Of a stretch of 64,000 bases of DNA, positions 35,760 through 44,642 are shown one piece after another. The stretch's first letter is position 1. Every line of letters begins with the position of its first letter. Made by a program: the position numbers and the translations under genes. Source of the DNA: Rhizobium sp. Leaf453 (GTDB taxonomy: Bacteria > Pseudomonadota > Alphaproteobacteria > Rhizobiales > Rhizobiaceae); the NCBI RefSeq assembly GCF_001425605.1, contig NZ_LMRG01000012.1, positions 62,889-126,888 on the forward strand, in the 5' to 3' direction. A model generated the notes under the pieces. The model was not told the origin of the DNA, did no database searches, and was given only the letters and a program-made list of their open reading frames with translations.

Positions 35760-36767
35760 TCAGAACGACAGCTTTGCTGCGTCCTTGACCCAGCGGGTCG
35801 AGACATAGGGTGCATAATCCGGCAGGACCGACGGGATCTTGCCCTGTTCGAGCAGGAAGGCCGAAGTTTCCGCAACGGCCTTGACCGCACCGCCACCGAG
35901 CAGCTTGTCGCTTGCCTGTTCGTCGAGCGAAGGGAAGTAATAGCCCTTGAGCAGGGCCGGAACTTCGTCCTGCTTGGCGCCCGTCAGCTTGGCGATCTTT
36001 TCGGCTTCGGCGGATGTGCCGTTCCATGCATCCGGATTGGCCTTGTAGGCGGCATAGGCGTCACCGGTCACTTTGACGAAGGCTGTGACGACGTCCGGAT
36101 GGGCTTCGGCAAATGTCTTGCTGACGACCCAGGCGTCGAATGTCGGGCCACCCCACTCGGCAACGTCGGCGGAGGTCGCCAGAACGGTTCCGGACTTCTT
36201 CAGCTCGGCCAGGACCGGATCCCAGACATAGGCGCCATCGATATCGCCACGCGACCAGGCAGCGGCGATTTCCGGCGGGCGCAGGTTGAGGATTTCGACC
36301 GACTTCGGATCGATATTCCAGTGCTTCAGGGCGGTGAGAAGGCTGTAATGGGCGGTCGAGACGAACGGCGTTGCGATCTTCTTGCCGGCCAGTTCTTCCG
36401 GCTTGGTGATGCCCTTGACGGCAAGTGCTTCCGCCTCGCTGATCAGGCCGACGACGAAGATCGTCTCGATGCCGAGGCCACGGCTTGCTGCAGCGGCGAG
36501 CGGCGAGGAGCCGACATAGCCGATATCGAGCGAGCCCGATGCGATGGCCGCGATCACGTCGGCGCCACCATCGAACTTCTGCCAGTTGACCTTAGCGCCC
36601 GTGACCTTCTCGTAGGTGCCGTCGGCCTGCGGAACGCGGGAGGGCTCGACGATCGGCTGGTAGCCGATATTGACGGTTACGTCGGCGGCGTTCGCCAGAC
36701 CGAGATTGGAGCCGATAAGGACGGCAGCCGCGGCCACCGTTACGAAAAGACGTCTTGTAATGGACAT
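35760..36767 (-). CDS. tauA: Taurine/sulfonate-binding periplasmic protein
   Basis: The 335-aa protein has a Sec signal (ending GLANA) and a type 2 periplasmic-binding fold with strong TauA landmarks: VNIGYQPIVEPSRVPQADGT, KVNWQKFDGGADVIAAIASG, STAHYSLLTALKHW and AAAWSRGDIDGAYVWDPV. ATG 36767 follows GGAGG, so the eight extra codons upstream are not used. It is the binding protein for TauB-TauC. No tauD, tpa or xsc is nearby, so the imported sulfonate is probably handled by SsuD or elsewhere. Confidence 0.9.
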   Translation of the reverse strand: MSITRRLFVTVAAAAVLIGSNLGLANAADVTVNIGYQPIVEPSRVPQADGTYEKVTGAKVNWQKFDGGADVIAAIASGSLDIGYVGSSPLAAAASRGLGIETIFVVGLISEAEALAVKGITKPEELAGKKIATPFVSTAHYSLLTALKHWNIDPKSVEILNLRPPEIAAAWSRGDIDGAYVWDPVLAELKKSGTVLATSADVAEWGGPTFDAWVVSKTFAEAHPDVVTAFVKVTGDAYAAYKANPDAWNGTSAEAEKIAKLTGAKQDEVPALLKGYYFPSLDEQASDKLLGGGAVKAVAETSAFLLEQGKIPSVLPDYAPYVSTRWVKDAAKLSF

Positions 36768-36831
36768 GATGATCCTCCTGCCGTGGTTCAACTTCTGTTT
36801 CCGGCCCGGATCCCCCAGGATGTGATTTCGG

Positions 36832-36872
36832 AAACATCACACCCTAAACATCACTTAGTCTATATAAATAAT
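36832..36872 (-). promoter_or_regulatory. tauA upstream region: 9-bp repeats and sulfur-island motif
   Basis: AAACATCAC occurs at 36832-36840 and again at 36846-36854 (14-base period). It is followed by TCTATATAAATAAT (36859-36872), a copy of the shared motif. The region is 65-105 bases before tauA, in the 194-base gap after the flavin reductase, so tauABC probably has its own promoter here. Confidence 0.45.
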
Positions 36873-36961
36873 GCAGATATATTGTTCTCTGAATGTCTGT
36901 CTTTTCGCAACGGTGTTCTAAAGTTCAACGGCTGACGGGTTCAACCGTTGAACATTGGCGA

Positions 36962-37504
36962 CTAAAGCTGTGCGAGGAAGCGTCCGTACTGGCCATTGTT
37001 GTAGACCAGCGAATGTCCGTCGCCCGCAACTATCGACACGACGCGGCCGATGATGATGCCGTGGCTGTGGCGCTCGATGATTTCCTCGACTTCACAGTCG
37101 ATGGCGGCAAGGGCGCCCAGCAGAACGGGAGCGCCGCTGGCAAGCGTCGTCCATTCGGCACCATGGTAACGGTCAGCGCCTTTCAGGCCGCCCTTTCCGG
37201 CAAAGCGGTCGGCAATGTGCTGATGGTCTCCGGAGAGGATGTTGACGCAGAAATGACCGTTGGCCTGGATGACCGGGTAGCTCGACGACGTCCGGTTGAT
37301 GTTGACGATCATCGTCGGCGGCTCGACCGACAATGCCGTCGCTGAAGTGACGGTGGCGCCGGTGCGGTCATTGCCCCGGCCGGCGGTGATGACGGACACG
37401 CCGCCGGACATGCGCCGCATGGCCAGTTTCAGCGTGAGATCTTCGACGGCGGATGCAATTACGGATGCAGCGGGAACATCGCTTGTTCTGAGTGCAAGGG
37501 TCAT
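36962..37504 (-). CDS. Flavin reductase (RutF/HpaC/DszD-like)
   Basis: The 180-aa protein belongs to the flavin-reductase-domain family (LAMRRMSGGVSVITAG, TGATVTSATALSVEPPTMIV, NGHFCVNILSGDHQHIADRF). It uses NAD(P)H to reduce FMN or FAD that then diffuses to partner monooxygenases. It is not of the SsuE flavodoxin-like fold. Divergent from ssuD and placed in the middle of the island, it is the only reductase visible and could serve the four or five flavin monooxygenases encoded here. ATG 37504 follows GGAAGG. Confidence 0.88.
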   Translation of the reverse strand: MTLALRTSDVPAASVIASAVEDLTLKLAMRRMSGGVSVITAGRGNDRTGATVTSATALSVEPPTMIVNINRTSSSYPVIQANGHFCVNILSGDHQHIADRFAGKGGLKGADRYHGAEWTTLASGAPVLLGALAAIDCEVEEIIERHSHGIIIGRVVSIVAGDGHSLVYNNGQYGRFLAQL

Positions 37505-37607
37505 GGGCCTTCCTTTTCGGCACTGAAAACGGACAGGCGTTCGCGTCCTGCGGGGCGGCGAAACACCTCAATTTCCCAAAGCCTGCATGCCGATTTTTCC
37601 ATTGTCA

Positions 37608-37627
37608 ACTAATTTTATAGATTATAT
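37608..37627 (-). promoter_or_regulatory. Sulfur-island motif in the flavin reductase-ssuD divergent region
   Basis: On the minus strand this reads ATATAATCTATAAAATTAGT. Its first 11 bases are identical to 15612-15622 in the importer-1 promoter. It lies 104-123 bases before the flavin reductase and 86-105 before ssuD. Confidence 0.45.
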
Positions 37628-37712
37628 TGTTTTGAATGATCTGGCGCATTCGATACAATCCAGTTCATCAATGATCTTGCCATCATTTTGAAAGAATGGA
37701 GTTTTTTTGCCC

Positions 37713-38882
37713 ATGTCCCTCGTTCCCGAAAAGATCGACGTTCTCTGGTTCCTGCCGACACATGGTGACAGCCGCTATCTGGGCACCTCCGTCGGCGGGC
37801 GCAACGTTGACCTCAAATATCTGAAGCAGATTGCTCAAGGTGCGGATGCGCTCGGCTATTACGGGGTGCTCATTCCGACGGGCCGGAGTTGTGAGGATAG
37901 CTGGGTTGTGGCTTCGGCGTTGGCGCCGTTGACCGAGAAGCTGAAGTTCCTCGTGGCTGTCCGCCCGGGTCTTCTTTCGCCGACACTGGCGGCGCGCATG
38001 ACCGCGACGCTCGATCGTATTTCCGAAGGCCGGCTGCTGATCAATGTCGTGACCGGCGGTGATCCCGTCGAGAACAAGGGGGATGGCATCCATCTCTCGC
38101 ATCAGGATCGCTACGAGGTGACGGAGGAATTCCTGAACATCTACAAGGCGGTTTTGCGCGGCGAGGACGTCAATTTCAAGGGCAAGCATTTCGACATCGA
38201 GGACGGCAAGCTGCTGTTCCCGCCGCATCAGCAGCCGCATCCGCCGCTCTATTTCGGTGGTTCATCCGGCGTCGGCCAGCAGATCGCGGCCCGCACGATC
38301 GACAAGTACCTGACCTGGGGTGAGCGCCTGGAGGACGTGGAAAAGAAGATCGCCGAGGTGCGGACACTGGCTGAGCAGGAAGGCCGCGAGATTACCTTTG
38401 GCATCCGCTTGCATGTTATCGTGCGAGAAACGGCCAAGGAAGCCTGGGCGGCGGCTGACTCGCTGATCCAGTACGTGGACGACGATACTATTGCGGCCGC
38501 CCAGAAGGTCTTTGCCCGCATGGACTCGGTCGGCCAGAGCCGGATGAGCCAGCTGCATGGCGGCCGTCGCGACAAGCTGGAAATCAGCCCCAATCTCTGG
38601 GCGGGCGTTGGTCTCGTGCGTGGCGGCGCCGGCACGGCGCTGGTCGGCGATCCCGATCAGGTCAAGGCCCGGATCGAGGAGTATCGCCAGATCGGCATCG
38701 ACACCTTCATCATGTCCGGATATCCTCATCTGGAAGAAGCGTATTCGTTCGGCGAGCTTGTCCTGCCCAACCTGCCGCTGAACAATCCCGTCAAACTCAA
38801 GGGCGCAAGCGCGAATACCGGGCCGTTCGGTGAGACCATCGCCGGCGACCATCGGCCGAAACTCAAGGTTTCGCAGTCCTGA
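37713..38882 (+). CDS. ssuD: FMNH2-dependent alkanesulfonate monooxygenase
   Basis: This 389-aa luciferase-like enzyme is a clear Ssu[70 protein letters not shown] and [20 protein letters not shown]. It oxidises alkanesulfonates to aldehyde and sulfite in the cytoplasm. The start ATG 37713 behind GGAG is preferred over a TTG two codons earlier. It is probably co-transcribed with the FAD/NAD(P) protein and divergent from the flavin reductase and tauABC, which could supply FMNH2 and substrate. Confidence 0.93.
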   Translation: MSLVPEKIDVLWFLPTHGDSRYLGTSVGGRNVDLKYLKQIAQGADALGYYGVLIPTGRSCEDSWVVASALAPLTEKLKFLVAVRPGLLSPTLAARMTATLDRISEGRLLINVVTGGDPVENKGDGIHLSHQDRYEVTEEFLNIYKAVLRGEDVNFKGKHFDIEDGKLLFPPHQQPHPPLYFGGSSGVGQQIAARTIDKYLTWGERLEDVEKKIAEVRTLAEQEGREITFGIRLHVIVRETAKEAWAAADSLIQYVDDDTIAAAQKVFARMDSVGQSRMSQLHGGRRDKLEISPNLWAGVGLVRGGAGTALVGDPDQVKARIEEYRQIGIDTFIMSGYPHLEEAYSFGELVLPNLPLNNPVKLKGASANTGPFGETIAGDHRPKLKVSQS

Positions 38883-38915
38883 ATGACGGGACGCGGGCGC
38901 TGACAGGGAGCATGC

Positions 38916-40391
38916 ATGGCAGATCGTGAAACAGGATTGACCGTTGCGATTGTCGGCGGTGGTTTCAGTGGAGCTGCCGTTGCCGCCCACCTGGCTCGCC
39001 ATCCCTTTTTCGGGAATGGAAAGATCGTCGTTTTCGAGCCGCGCGATCATCTCGGCCGGGGGCTGGCCTACGATACGGACAATGACGCCCACCGCGTCAA
39101 TGTCCCCGCCAGCCGCATGAGTTTGGTGATCGGCAATGACGACCATTTCCTGGAATGGCTGGATCGGAACGACGAGATTTCACGGGATGAGGGCGCGCTG
39201 GCGGATGATGGAAAGCTTTATCCCCGTCGCGGCGTCTTCGGCCGCTATGTCAGCGATTATGTCCAGCCGCATCTCACCAGCGGTGTCATTCGGCACGAAA
39301 AGAGCCGTGTCATCCGGGTCGAGCGGCAGCAGGCGGGCTGGCTCGTCAGCGCCGAAAACGGTCATCAGCTCCGTGCGGATATTGTCGTGATCGCCACCAG
39401 CCATCCCGCACCGCAGGCGCCCGAGAGCCTGGACCGCGCCTTGTCGGGGCATCCCCGTTATGTTCCCGATCCGACCGTTGCGGGGGCCCTTGCGGCTATC
39501 CGGCCCGATGACCGCGTTCTCGTTGTTGGAGCCGGATTAACCTCGGCGGATATCATCTCAACGCTTCATCTCGGTGGGCACAGGGGGCTGATTACCGTTT
39601 TCTCTCGTCGAGGACTGCGCTCGCGCGGCCATACAACCGCGGTTCAGGAGCCCTATGGTGACTTCTCTTCTGACCCCGCGCGGACCGCTCTCTCGTTGCT
39701 GCGTCGCGTGCGAGCGACAATCCGCGAAGCCAATGCGGAAGGCCTGACATGGCATGCGGTGCTGGATGCGCTACGAAGCCAGGGCGGTTATATCTGGAGA
39801 CGCTTGCCGATCCGCGAGCGTCGCCGCCTCGTCCGGCATCTCCGCCCCTTCTGGGATGTGCATCGGTTCCGTATCGCGCCGCAGCTCGAACAGGTCATCG
39901 ATCGGGGGCTGTCGTCCGGCCAAATCTGTTTGCTCGCCGCTTCGATTACTGATGTCGAACGGCGGGGGGAAACGATCTCTGTGCGCCTTTTCCGGCGTGG
40001 CGGCGGGTTCGTGCAAGGGGATCATGATGCGGTCATCGTCACCACCGGCCCGGCGCATGGTGGGATTCTGGCAAGTCAGGCATGGTTGTCGGAACTGGCG
40101 GATGCCGGCTTTCTCAAGCTTGACGAGACCGGGCTCGGTCTTGCGTGTGATGATGAAAGTCTCGCCCTTGATCGTCACGGCCGCCGCATTTCCGACCTGT
40201 TCATTTCCGGCCCCTTGGCGCGCGGCACCTTCGGCGAATTGATGGGACTGCCCCAGGTCAACGAGCATGCCATTCTGGTAGCCAATGGCATCGCCCATAT
40301 CGCTGCCGGTCTTTGCACGCAGACCGCAAATCGCCCTGCTCACGCTTCTCCCGTTCATCAGGTGGTTCGTCGTCCTGAGAAAGTGATCTGA
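38916..40391 (+). CDS. FAD/NAD(P)-binding oxidoreductase
   Basis: The 491-aa protein has an N-terminal FAD-binding motif (VAIVGGGFSGAAVAAHLARH) and the NAD_binding_9-type layout, with a second dinucleotide motif (VLVVGAGLTSADIISTLHLGG, about 207-227) and conserved HRVNVPASRM. I know related proteins beside ssuD in rhizobia, but no reaction is established. It may be a flavin monooxygenase or reductase acting on sulfonate products. It begins 33 bases after ssuD on the same strand. Confidence 0.78.
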   Translation: MADRETGLTVAIVGGGFSGAAVAAHLARHPFFGNGKIVVFEPRDHLGRGLAYDTDNDAHRVNVPASRMSLVIGNDDHFLEWLDRNDEISRDEGALADDGKLYPRRGVFGRYVSDYVQPHLTSGVIRHEKSRVIRVERQQAGWLVSAENGHQLRADIVVIATSHPAPQAPESLDRALSGHPRYVPDPTVAGALAAIRPDDRVLVVGAGLTSADIISTLHLGGHRGLITVFSRRGLRSRGHTTAVQEPYGDFSSDPARTALSLLRRVRATIREANAEGLTWHAVLDALRSQGGYIWRRLPIRERRRLVRHLRPFWDVHRFRIAPQLEQVIDRGLSSGQICLLAASITDVERRGETISVRLFRRGGGFVQGDHDAVIVTTGPAHGGILASQAWLSELADAGFLKLDETGLGLACDDESLALDRHGRRISDLFISGPLARGTFGELMGLPQVNEHAILVANGIAHIAAGLCTQTANRPAHASPVHQVVRRPEKVI

Positions 40392-40470
40392 AGCAGAAAG
40401 GGATCAGAAGTTTGCGCGGCTTGATGTGGTTCAATCGTTGCAGAGCATGTGGTTGTCGGCAGATGCAGAT

Positions 40471-40508
40471 GAAGACGCCGGGAGCAGAACTCCCGGCGTC
40501 TTCATTTA
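40471..40508. terminator. Bidirectional Rho-independent terminator
   Basis: A perfect 14-bp stem, GAAGACGCCGGGAG (40471-40484) with CTCCCGGCGTCTTC (40490-40503), has a five-base loop. It lies between two convergent genes, the FAD/NAD(P) protein and the second RTX protein, and can serve both. Confidence 0.85.
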
Positions 40509-40529
40509 TCGACTCGCGTAAGAAAATAC

Positions 40530-43500
40530 TTACACGATAACGAAATCGGTGTTGGTAACACCCAGACCTGCGCCGATATTGGCAAACAGTGTCGAACCGC
40601 CGACCGCGTTGCCGTTGGTGTCGTAGAACAGGTTGCCGGTATCGGTTTCGTAGATGATGCGGTCGTTGCCATCGGCGGCAGTACCGCTCGCATTCGCGAC
40701 GAACTGTCCAACAGACAGGGTTCCCGTCCCGCCGGCGATGGCGTTGAAGATCGCATCGTCCAGCCGGATCGTGTCTCCGACGACGTCGAAGTCCGTGATG
40801 GTATCGACGTTGGTGGCGCCAAGCGTTGTATTGAACAGGAAGTTATCATTCCCGCCGCCGCCGGTCAGCGTGTCGTTGCCCAGCCGACCATTCAGCGTAT
40901 CATTGCCATTGCCGCCGAGCAGGGCGTTGATCGAACTGTCACCGGTCAGCGTATCGTTGAAGGCAGATCCGGACAGGTTCTCGATCGAGTTATAGACATC
41001 TCCGGCCGCTTCACCGGTGTTGCTTGCTGGGGTTGTCAGCGAGACAATCACTGCGGCAGCAGCGGTGGAGTAGGAAGCACGGTCAGTACCGTTGCCGCCG
41101 TTCAGCGTATCCGCCCCGGCGCCGCCGACCAGGATGTCGTTACCATCCTGTCCGAACAGTGTGTCGGCATCAGCCAAGCCGAAGATGACATCAATGCCCG
41201 CGCCACCCAGGATCAGGTTGACGTCCGAAGTGCCGGTCAACGTGTCATTGAAGGAGGAGCCTGCCAGATTCTCGATCGAGTTATAGGTGTCGCCCGCAGC
41301 GTCGCCGGTATTGCCGGCAGGGCTGGTGAGCGAGGCTACAACGGCGGCGGCCGCCGTGTCGTAGCTGGCGCGGTCGGTGCCATTTCCGCCGTTCAGCGTA
41401 TCGGCGCCGACGCCGCCGGTCAGGGTGTCGTTGCCATCCTGACCGAACAGGGTGTCGTCACCGGCCAGGGCGATGATGGTATCGTTGCCCGCTCCGCCCA
41501 GGATCAGGTTAATACCTGAATTGCCTGTCAGCGTATCGTTGAAGGCGGAACCGGCCAGATTTTCGATCGAGTTGTAGGTATCGCCCGCAGCGTCGCCGGT
41601 GTTGCCGGCAGGGCTGGTGAGGGAAGCGACAACGGCTGCGGCCGCCGCTTCGTAGCTGGCACGGTCAGTGCCGTTGCCGCCATTCAGCGTATCGGCTCCG
41701 ACGCCGCCGGTCAGGGTGTCGTTGCCATCCTGCCCGAACAGGGTGTCATCGCCATCCAGGCCGTTGATCACGTCATTTCCGGCGTCACCGAGGATGAGGT
41801 TGGCGCCCGAGTTGCCGGTCAGGTTATCGTTGAAGGTGGAACCGGCCAGGTTTTCGATCGAGATGTAGGTATCGCCCAGAGCTTCGCCGGTGTTCTGGCC
41901 CTCATCCGCCAGGTTGACCGTGAGGCCCGCCGCCGAGTTGATGTAGGTGACCCGATCGGCACCTGCTCCGCCGTCGAAGGCATCGTTGCCGAGGCCGCCG
42001 TTGAGCACATCATTGCCGTCGCCACCCGACAGTTCGTCGCGGAAGGTTGTGCCGCGGATCGTATCGTTACCCGTGCTGCCGTTTACGATGATCCGGTCGT
42101 TTTCCGTACCGGCTGCATCGAAGTCCTGAATCTGCAACTGGGACAGGTCGACACTTGTCGAAGCCCCCAACTCGACGATGAATTGGTCGGCACTGCCGAT
42201 GGCGGCGAAGTCGACGACCAGGTTGTTGGCGAGACCGTTTCCAATCTGCGCAGCGGCAATCGTGACGACCCGCGGGCCGACACCGTTTGCATCGATCTCA
42301 ATTTCCTCGATATTGATAAACGTCGCATCGACGAAGCTCGTATCCGTCTGCACCAGCACCCTGTCGGCATCGGCACCACCGTCGATCGTTTCGCCGAATT
42401 CAGCTTCACCGGTATTGTAGACGAAGGTGTCGAAGCCGGTTCCGCCATCGAGATCGTCAACGCCGAAGCCGCCAGTGATCCGATCGTCGTCTGCATCCCC
42501 ATTGATAATATCCCCGCCACCGGAGCCGGTGATCGTATCATTGCCGTTGCCGCCGGAGATTGTATCGGAAACGCCCGATCCACTGGGATTAGCTTGTGTC
42601 ATGGCGAAGATCGTGTCGTTGCCGTCGTCACCAAAGATTGTATCGCCATCGAAGCCACCTTCGATCAGGTCGTCGCCGCCACGTCCATGGATCGTGTCGG
42701 CGCCGTCCTGACCTCGTAGCGTGTCGCCGAAAGCACTGCCGAAGAGGGTATCGTTTCCACTACCGGCATCGACCGTTCCGCCATCCGCGAAGGCGGTGAT
42801 GACTTCGCCCGTTGCGTCACCCGTGATGGTGACTTCGCGGGGATCGTAGATCGCGAACTGGACGTCGTTGTCGCCTCCGGAATTGGCCGTCCAACCGACA
42901 AGCAGGCGACCGTCGTCCGTCAGCGAAATGGTGGGGGTATCGTGAGTGACGCCGCCGCCATCGCTGACGACAATTTCTTCGGTGCCAACGAGGACGCCGG
43001 TTGCACTGAACCGCTTCAGCGCGATCGTGCCGGCTTCATTGTTATCCCAGACGACGACGAAACCACCGTCACTCAGGCCGACGACATCGGGAGTACGGTC
43101 GTTGTCCGTGCCGCTGTCGTCATCGACATTGACCTGGCCACCCTGCGCAACGCCGGCAGCATCGTAACGCTGGAACAGGACATCCGTGTCACTGGCATCG
43201 GTGTTCTGCCAGACGACGACGAAGCCGCCGCCCGATAGCGCGGTCACTACCGGTGCAACGTCCGTTTCGCCATCGCCGAGCGTGTTCGAGACTTCGGTGA
43301 AGCCCAGAACGTTGCCGCCCGTCGAGTTGACGATACGCATGTTGAAACCGTTGTCGCCGTTGAACTGGCGGGCGATAATGACGTAGTTCCCATTGGTTAG
43401 CATCGTCACATCGACCTGCTGGCCGTTGGCGCCGAGATCGCTGGAGAGCCCGCCCGCCAGCAGCAGGAACGGCGAACCGGCGACGCCGGCCGTGTCGACG

Positions 43501-44012
43501 ATCGTCGCAAACGTTTCCGTGTTCGAGCCGACATTTCGTTGCTGATAGGCAACGAGGAAGCTACCGTCCGTATTGATTGTGATCGAAGGCGCGCCGAGAT
43601 CCTGCGCTCCCGGATCGGGCGCGATCGTGCCCGTCGTGACGTTGACGCCATTGGCGTCGAGGATGTTGTATCGGATCGCCGTTCCGCTGCCGTCGGTATC
43701 CTCGTAGGCAATCACGAAGCCGCCGCCCGGCAAGGCTGCGGCGGTGAAATCGCCTTCATCATCTACGAAGAAGCCCTGATTGGCGCGGAATTCGCTGCCG
43801 ATGGCATTGCCTTCGGCATCATAAAGCTGGCCGATAATATCTGTCCCGCTGTCGGCACCGGCGCCGTCGTCTGTATTGGATTCCCACAGTGCAACGAAGT
43901 TACCGTTGGCAAGCCCGACCAGTTTGATGCCGGTTTGATCGTCGGCAGTGGTGCCGGTATCGGTGGTATTGGCCTGCTGAAAAATGCGCCAGATTCTCGG
44001 AGTCGTGGTCAT
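40530..44012 (-). CDS. Large RTX calcium-binding protein with beta-propeller-like N-terminus, 1160 aa
   Basis: The N-terminal part (residues 1-390) is made of repeated units such as GGFVVVWQNTDASDTDVLFQ followed by RYDAAG, which look like blades of a propeller or WD/FG-GAP-like fold. The rest (about 400-1160) is RTX nonapeptide repeats that bind Ca2+, including four near-identical 97-residue units. The C-terminus (IGAGLGVTNTDFVIV) has the hydrophobic end expected of a type I secretion signal; there is no N-terminal signal. It is probably an exported surface or matrix protein. No enzyme domain is visible. It is monocistronic, closed by the 40471 terminator. Confidence 0.88.
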   Translation of the reverse strand: MTTTPRIWRIFQQANTTDTGTTADDQTGIKLVGLANGNFVALWESNTDDGAGADSGTDIIGQLYDAEGNAIGSEFRANQGFFVDDEGDFTAAALPGGGFVIAYEDTDGSGTAIRYNILDANGVNVTTGTIAPDPGAQDLGAPSITINTDGSFLVAYQQRNVGSNTETFATIVDTAGVAGSPFLLLAGGLSSDLGANGQQVDVTMLTNGNYVIIARQFNGDNGFNMRIVNSTGGNVLGFTEVSNTLGDGETDVAPVVTALSGGGFVVVWQNTDASDTDVLFQRYDAAGVAQGGQVNVDDDSGTDNDRTPDVVGLSDGGFVVVWDNNEAGTIALKRFSATGVLVGTEEIVVSDGGGVTHDTPTISLTDDGRLLVGWTANSGGDNDVQFAIYDPREVTITGDATGEVITAFADGGTVDAGSGNDTLFGSAFGDTLRGQDGADTIHGRGGDDLIEGGFDGDTIFGDDGNDTIFAMTQANPSGSGVSDTISGGNGNDTITGSGGGDIINGDADDDRITGGFGVDDLDGGTGFDTFVYNTGEAEFGETIDGGADADRVLVQTDTSFVDATFINIEEIEIDANGVGPRVVTIAAAQIGNGLANNLVVDFAAIGSADQFIVELGASTSVDLSQLQIQDFDAAGTENDRIIVNGSTGNDTIRGTTFRDELSGGDGNDVLNGGLGNDAFDGGAGADRVTYINSAAGLTVNLADEGQNTGEALGDTYISIENLAGSTFNDNLTGNSGANLILGDAGNDVINGLDGDDTLFGQDGNDTLTGGVGADTLNGGNGTDRASYEAAAAAVVASLTSPAGNTGDAAGDTYNSIENLAGSAFNDTLTGNSGINLILGGAGNDTIIALAGDDTLFGQDGNDTLTGGVGADTLNGGNGTDRASYDTAAAAVVASLTSPAGNTGDAAGDTYNSIENLAGSSFNDTLTGTSDVNLILGGAGIDVIFGLADADTLFGQDGNDILVGGAGADTLNGGNGTDRASYSTAAAAVIVSLTTPASNTGEAAGDVYNSIENLSGSAFNDTLTGDSSINALLGGNGNDTLNGRLGNDTLTGGGGNDNFLFNTTLGATNVDTITDFDVVGDTIRLDDAIFNAIAGGTGTLSVGQFVANASGTAADGNDRIIYETDTGNLFYDTNGNAVGGSTLFANIGAGLGVTNTDFVIV
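40905..41935 (-). repeat. 291-bp tandem repeats within the RTX gene
   Basis: Landmarks such as GCGGCCGCCG...TCGTAGCTGG recur at about 41058, 41349, 41640 and 41931, a constant 291-base step (97 codons). The two middle units differ at few positions, showing recent duplication or gene conversion. Each unit encodes a spacer beginning VVASLTSPAGNTGDAAGDTY and then a block of nonapeptides. Confidence 0.8.
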
Positions 44013-44642
44013 GAATTCCTCCTTTTGATGATTAAGATTTATGGATGTGAATGCGCGAATATTCGGTCACTGTGACGACGCACCTGTGCCGCAAGCATTA
44101 TGTATCAGGCTCTTTCGTCGGCAGATGTAACGTTCGGAACAGCGGGAATATTCGGATCGTGTATTCAAGCGATATGCTGATGATGTGAATCGAAAAATCG
44201 AATAATAATCAGGGTATTATATGGATGTACGATTCTCTGGCGAATTTCCCTGCCAACATTTCGCACATGCAAAAATATTGGCATTTTCGGCGTCTGTCAT
44301 AATTATGAAATAATTGAATTATTTCCATACGCTAAACTACGGGAATGATAAGTACAAGAAATTTGTTTGCCGTCGATTTTGACGGAGTGACATCGAAAAA
44401 TCGCCGAATGGCGCGCGGCACAAGGACCACGCCTGTCACGATATGCGCCATCTAATCGGTTCAACAGGCTCTTTCGAGCCGCTTCCGTTAACGAATACGC
44501 GCAAGCCGCCTCGCTGCGGAGGCGGTGACGGCGCAGGCTCGACGGGGAATTCCCAAAGAGGACATCGCGCAATTGCTGCCCTTGATGGCATGCGGACGCG
44601 GAACAGGCCCGGAAGGTTCGCTTCCGGGCCTGCCGAGGGGGT
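44013..44642. other. AT-rich intergenic region
   Basis: These 630 bases lie between two minus-strand genes, the RTX gene and the aminotransferase. About 44040-44420 is AT-rich relative to its neighbours and should contain the RTX promoter. Short frames in it have no ribosome sites and no family likeness. The right end holds the aminotransferase hairpin. Confidence 0.5.
44605..44631 (-). terminator. Hairpin after the aminotransferase gene
   Basis: AGGCCCGGAAG (44605-44615) pairs perfectly with CTTCCGGGCCT (44621-44631) around GTTCG, 12 bases after the aminotransferase stop. The T run on the minus strand is weak. Confidence 0.6.

Noticed and set aside
34914..36935. 673-codon plus-strand frame opposite tauB and tauA
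   Set aside because: Antisense shadow: low-complexity composition and complete overlap with two well supported ABC genes.
40905..41935. Regular repeats that could suggest a CRISPR array
   Set aside because: The repeats are long coding modules of an RTX protein with a 291-base period and no unique spacers.
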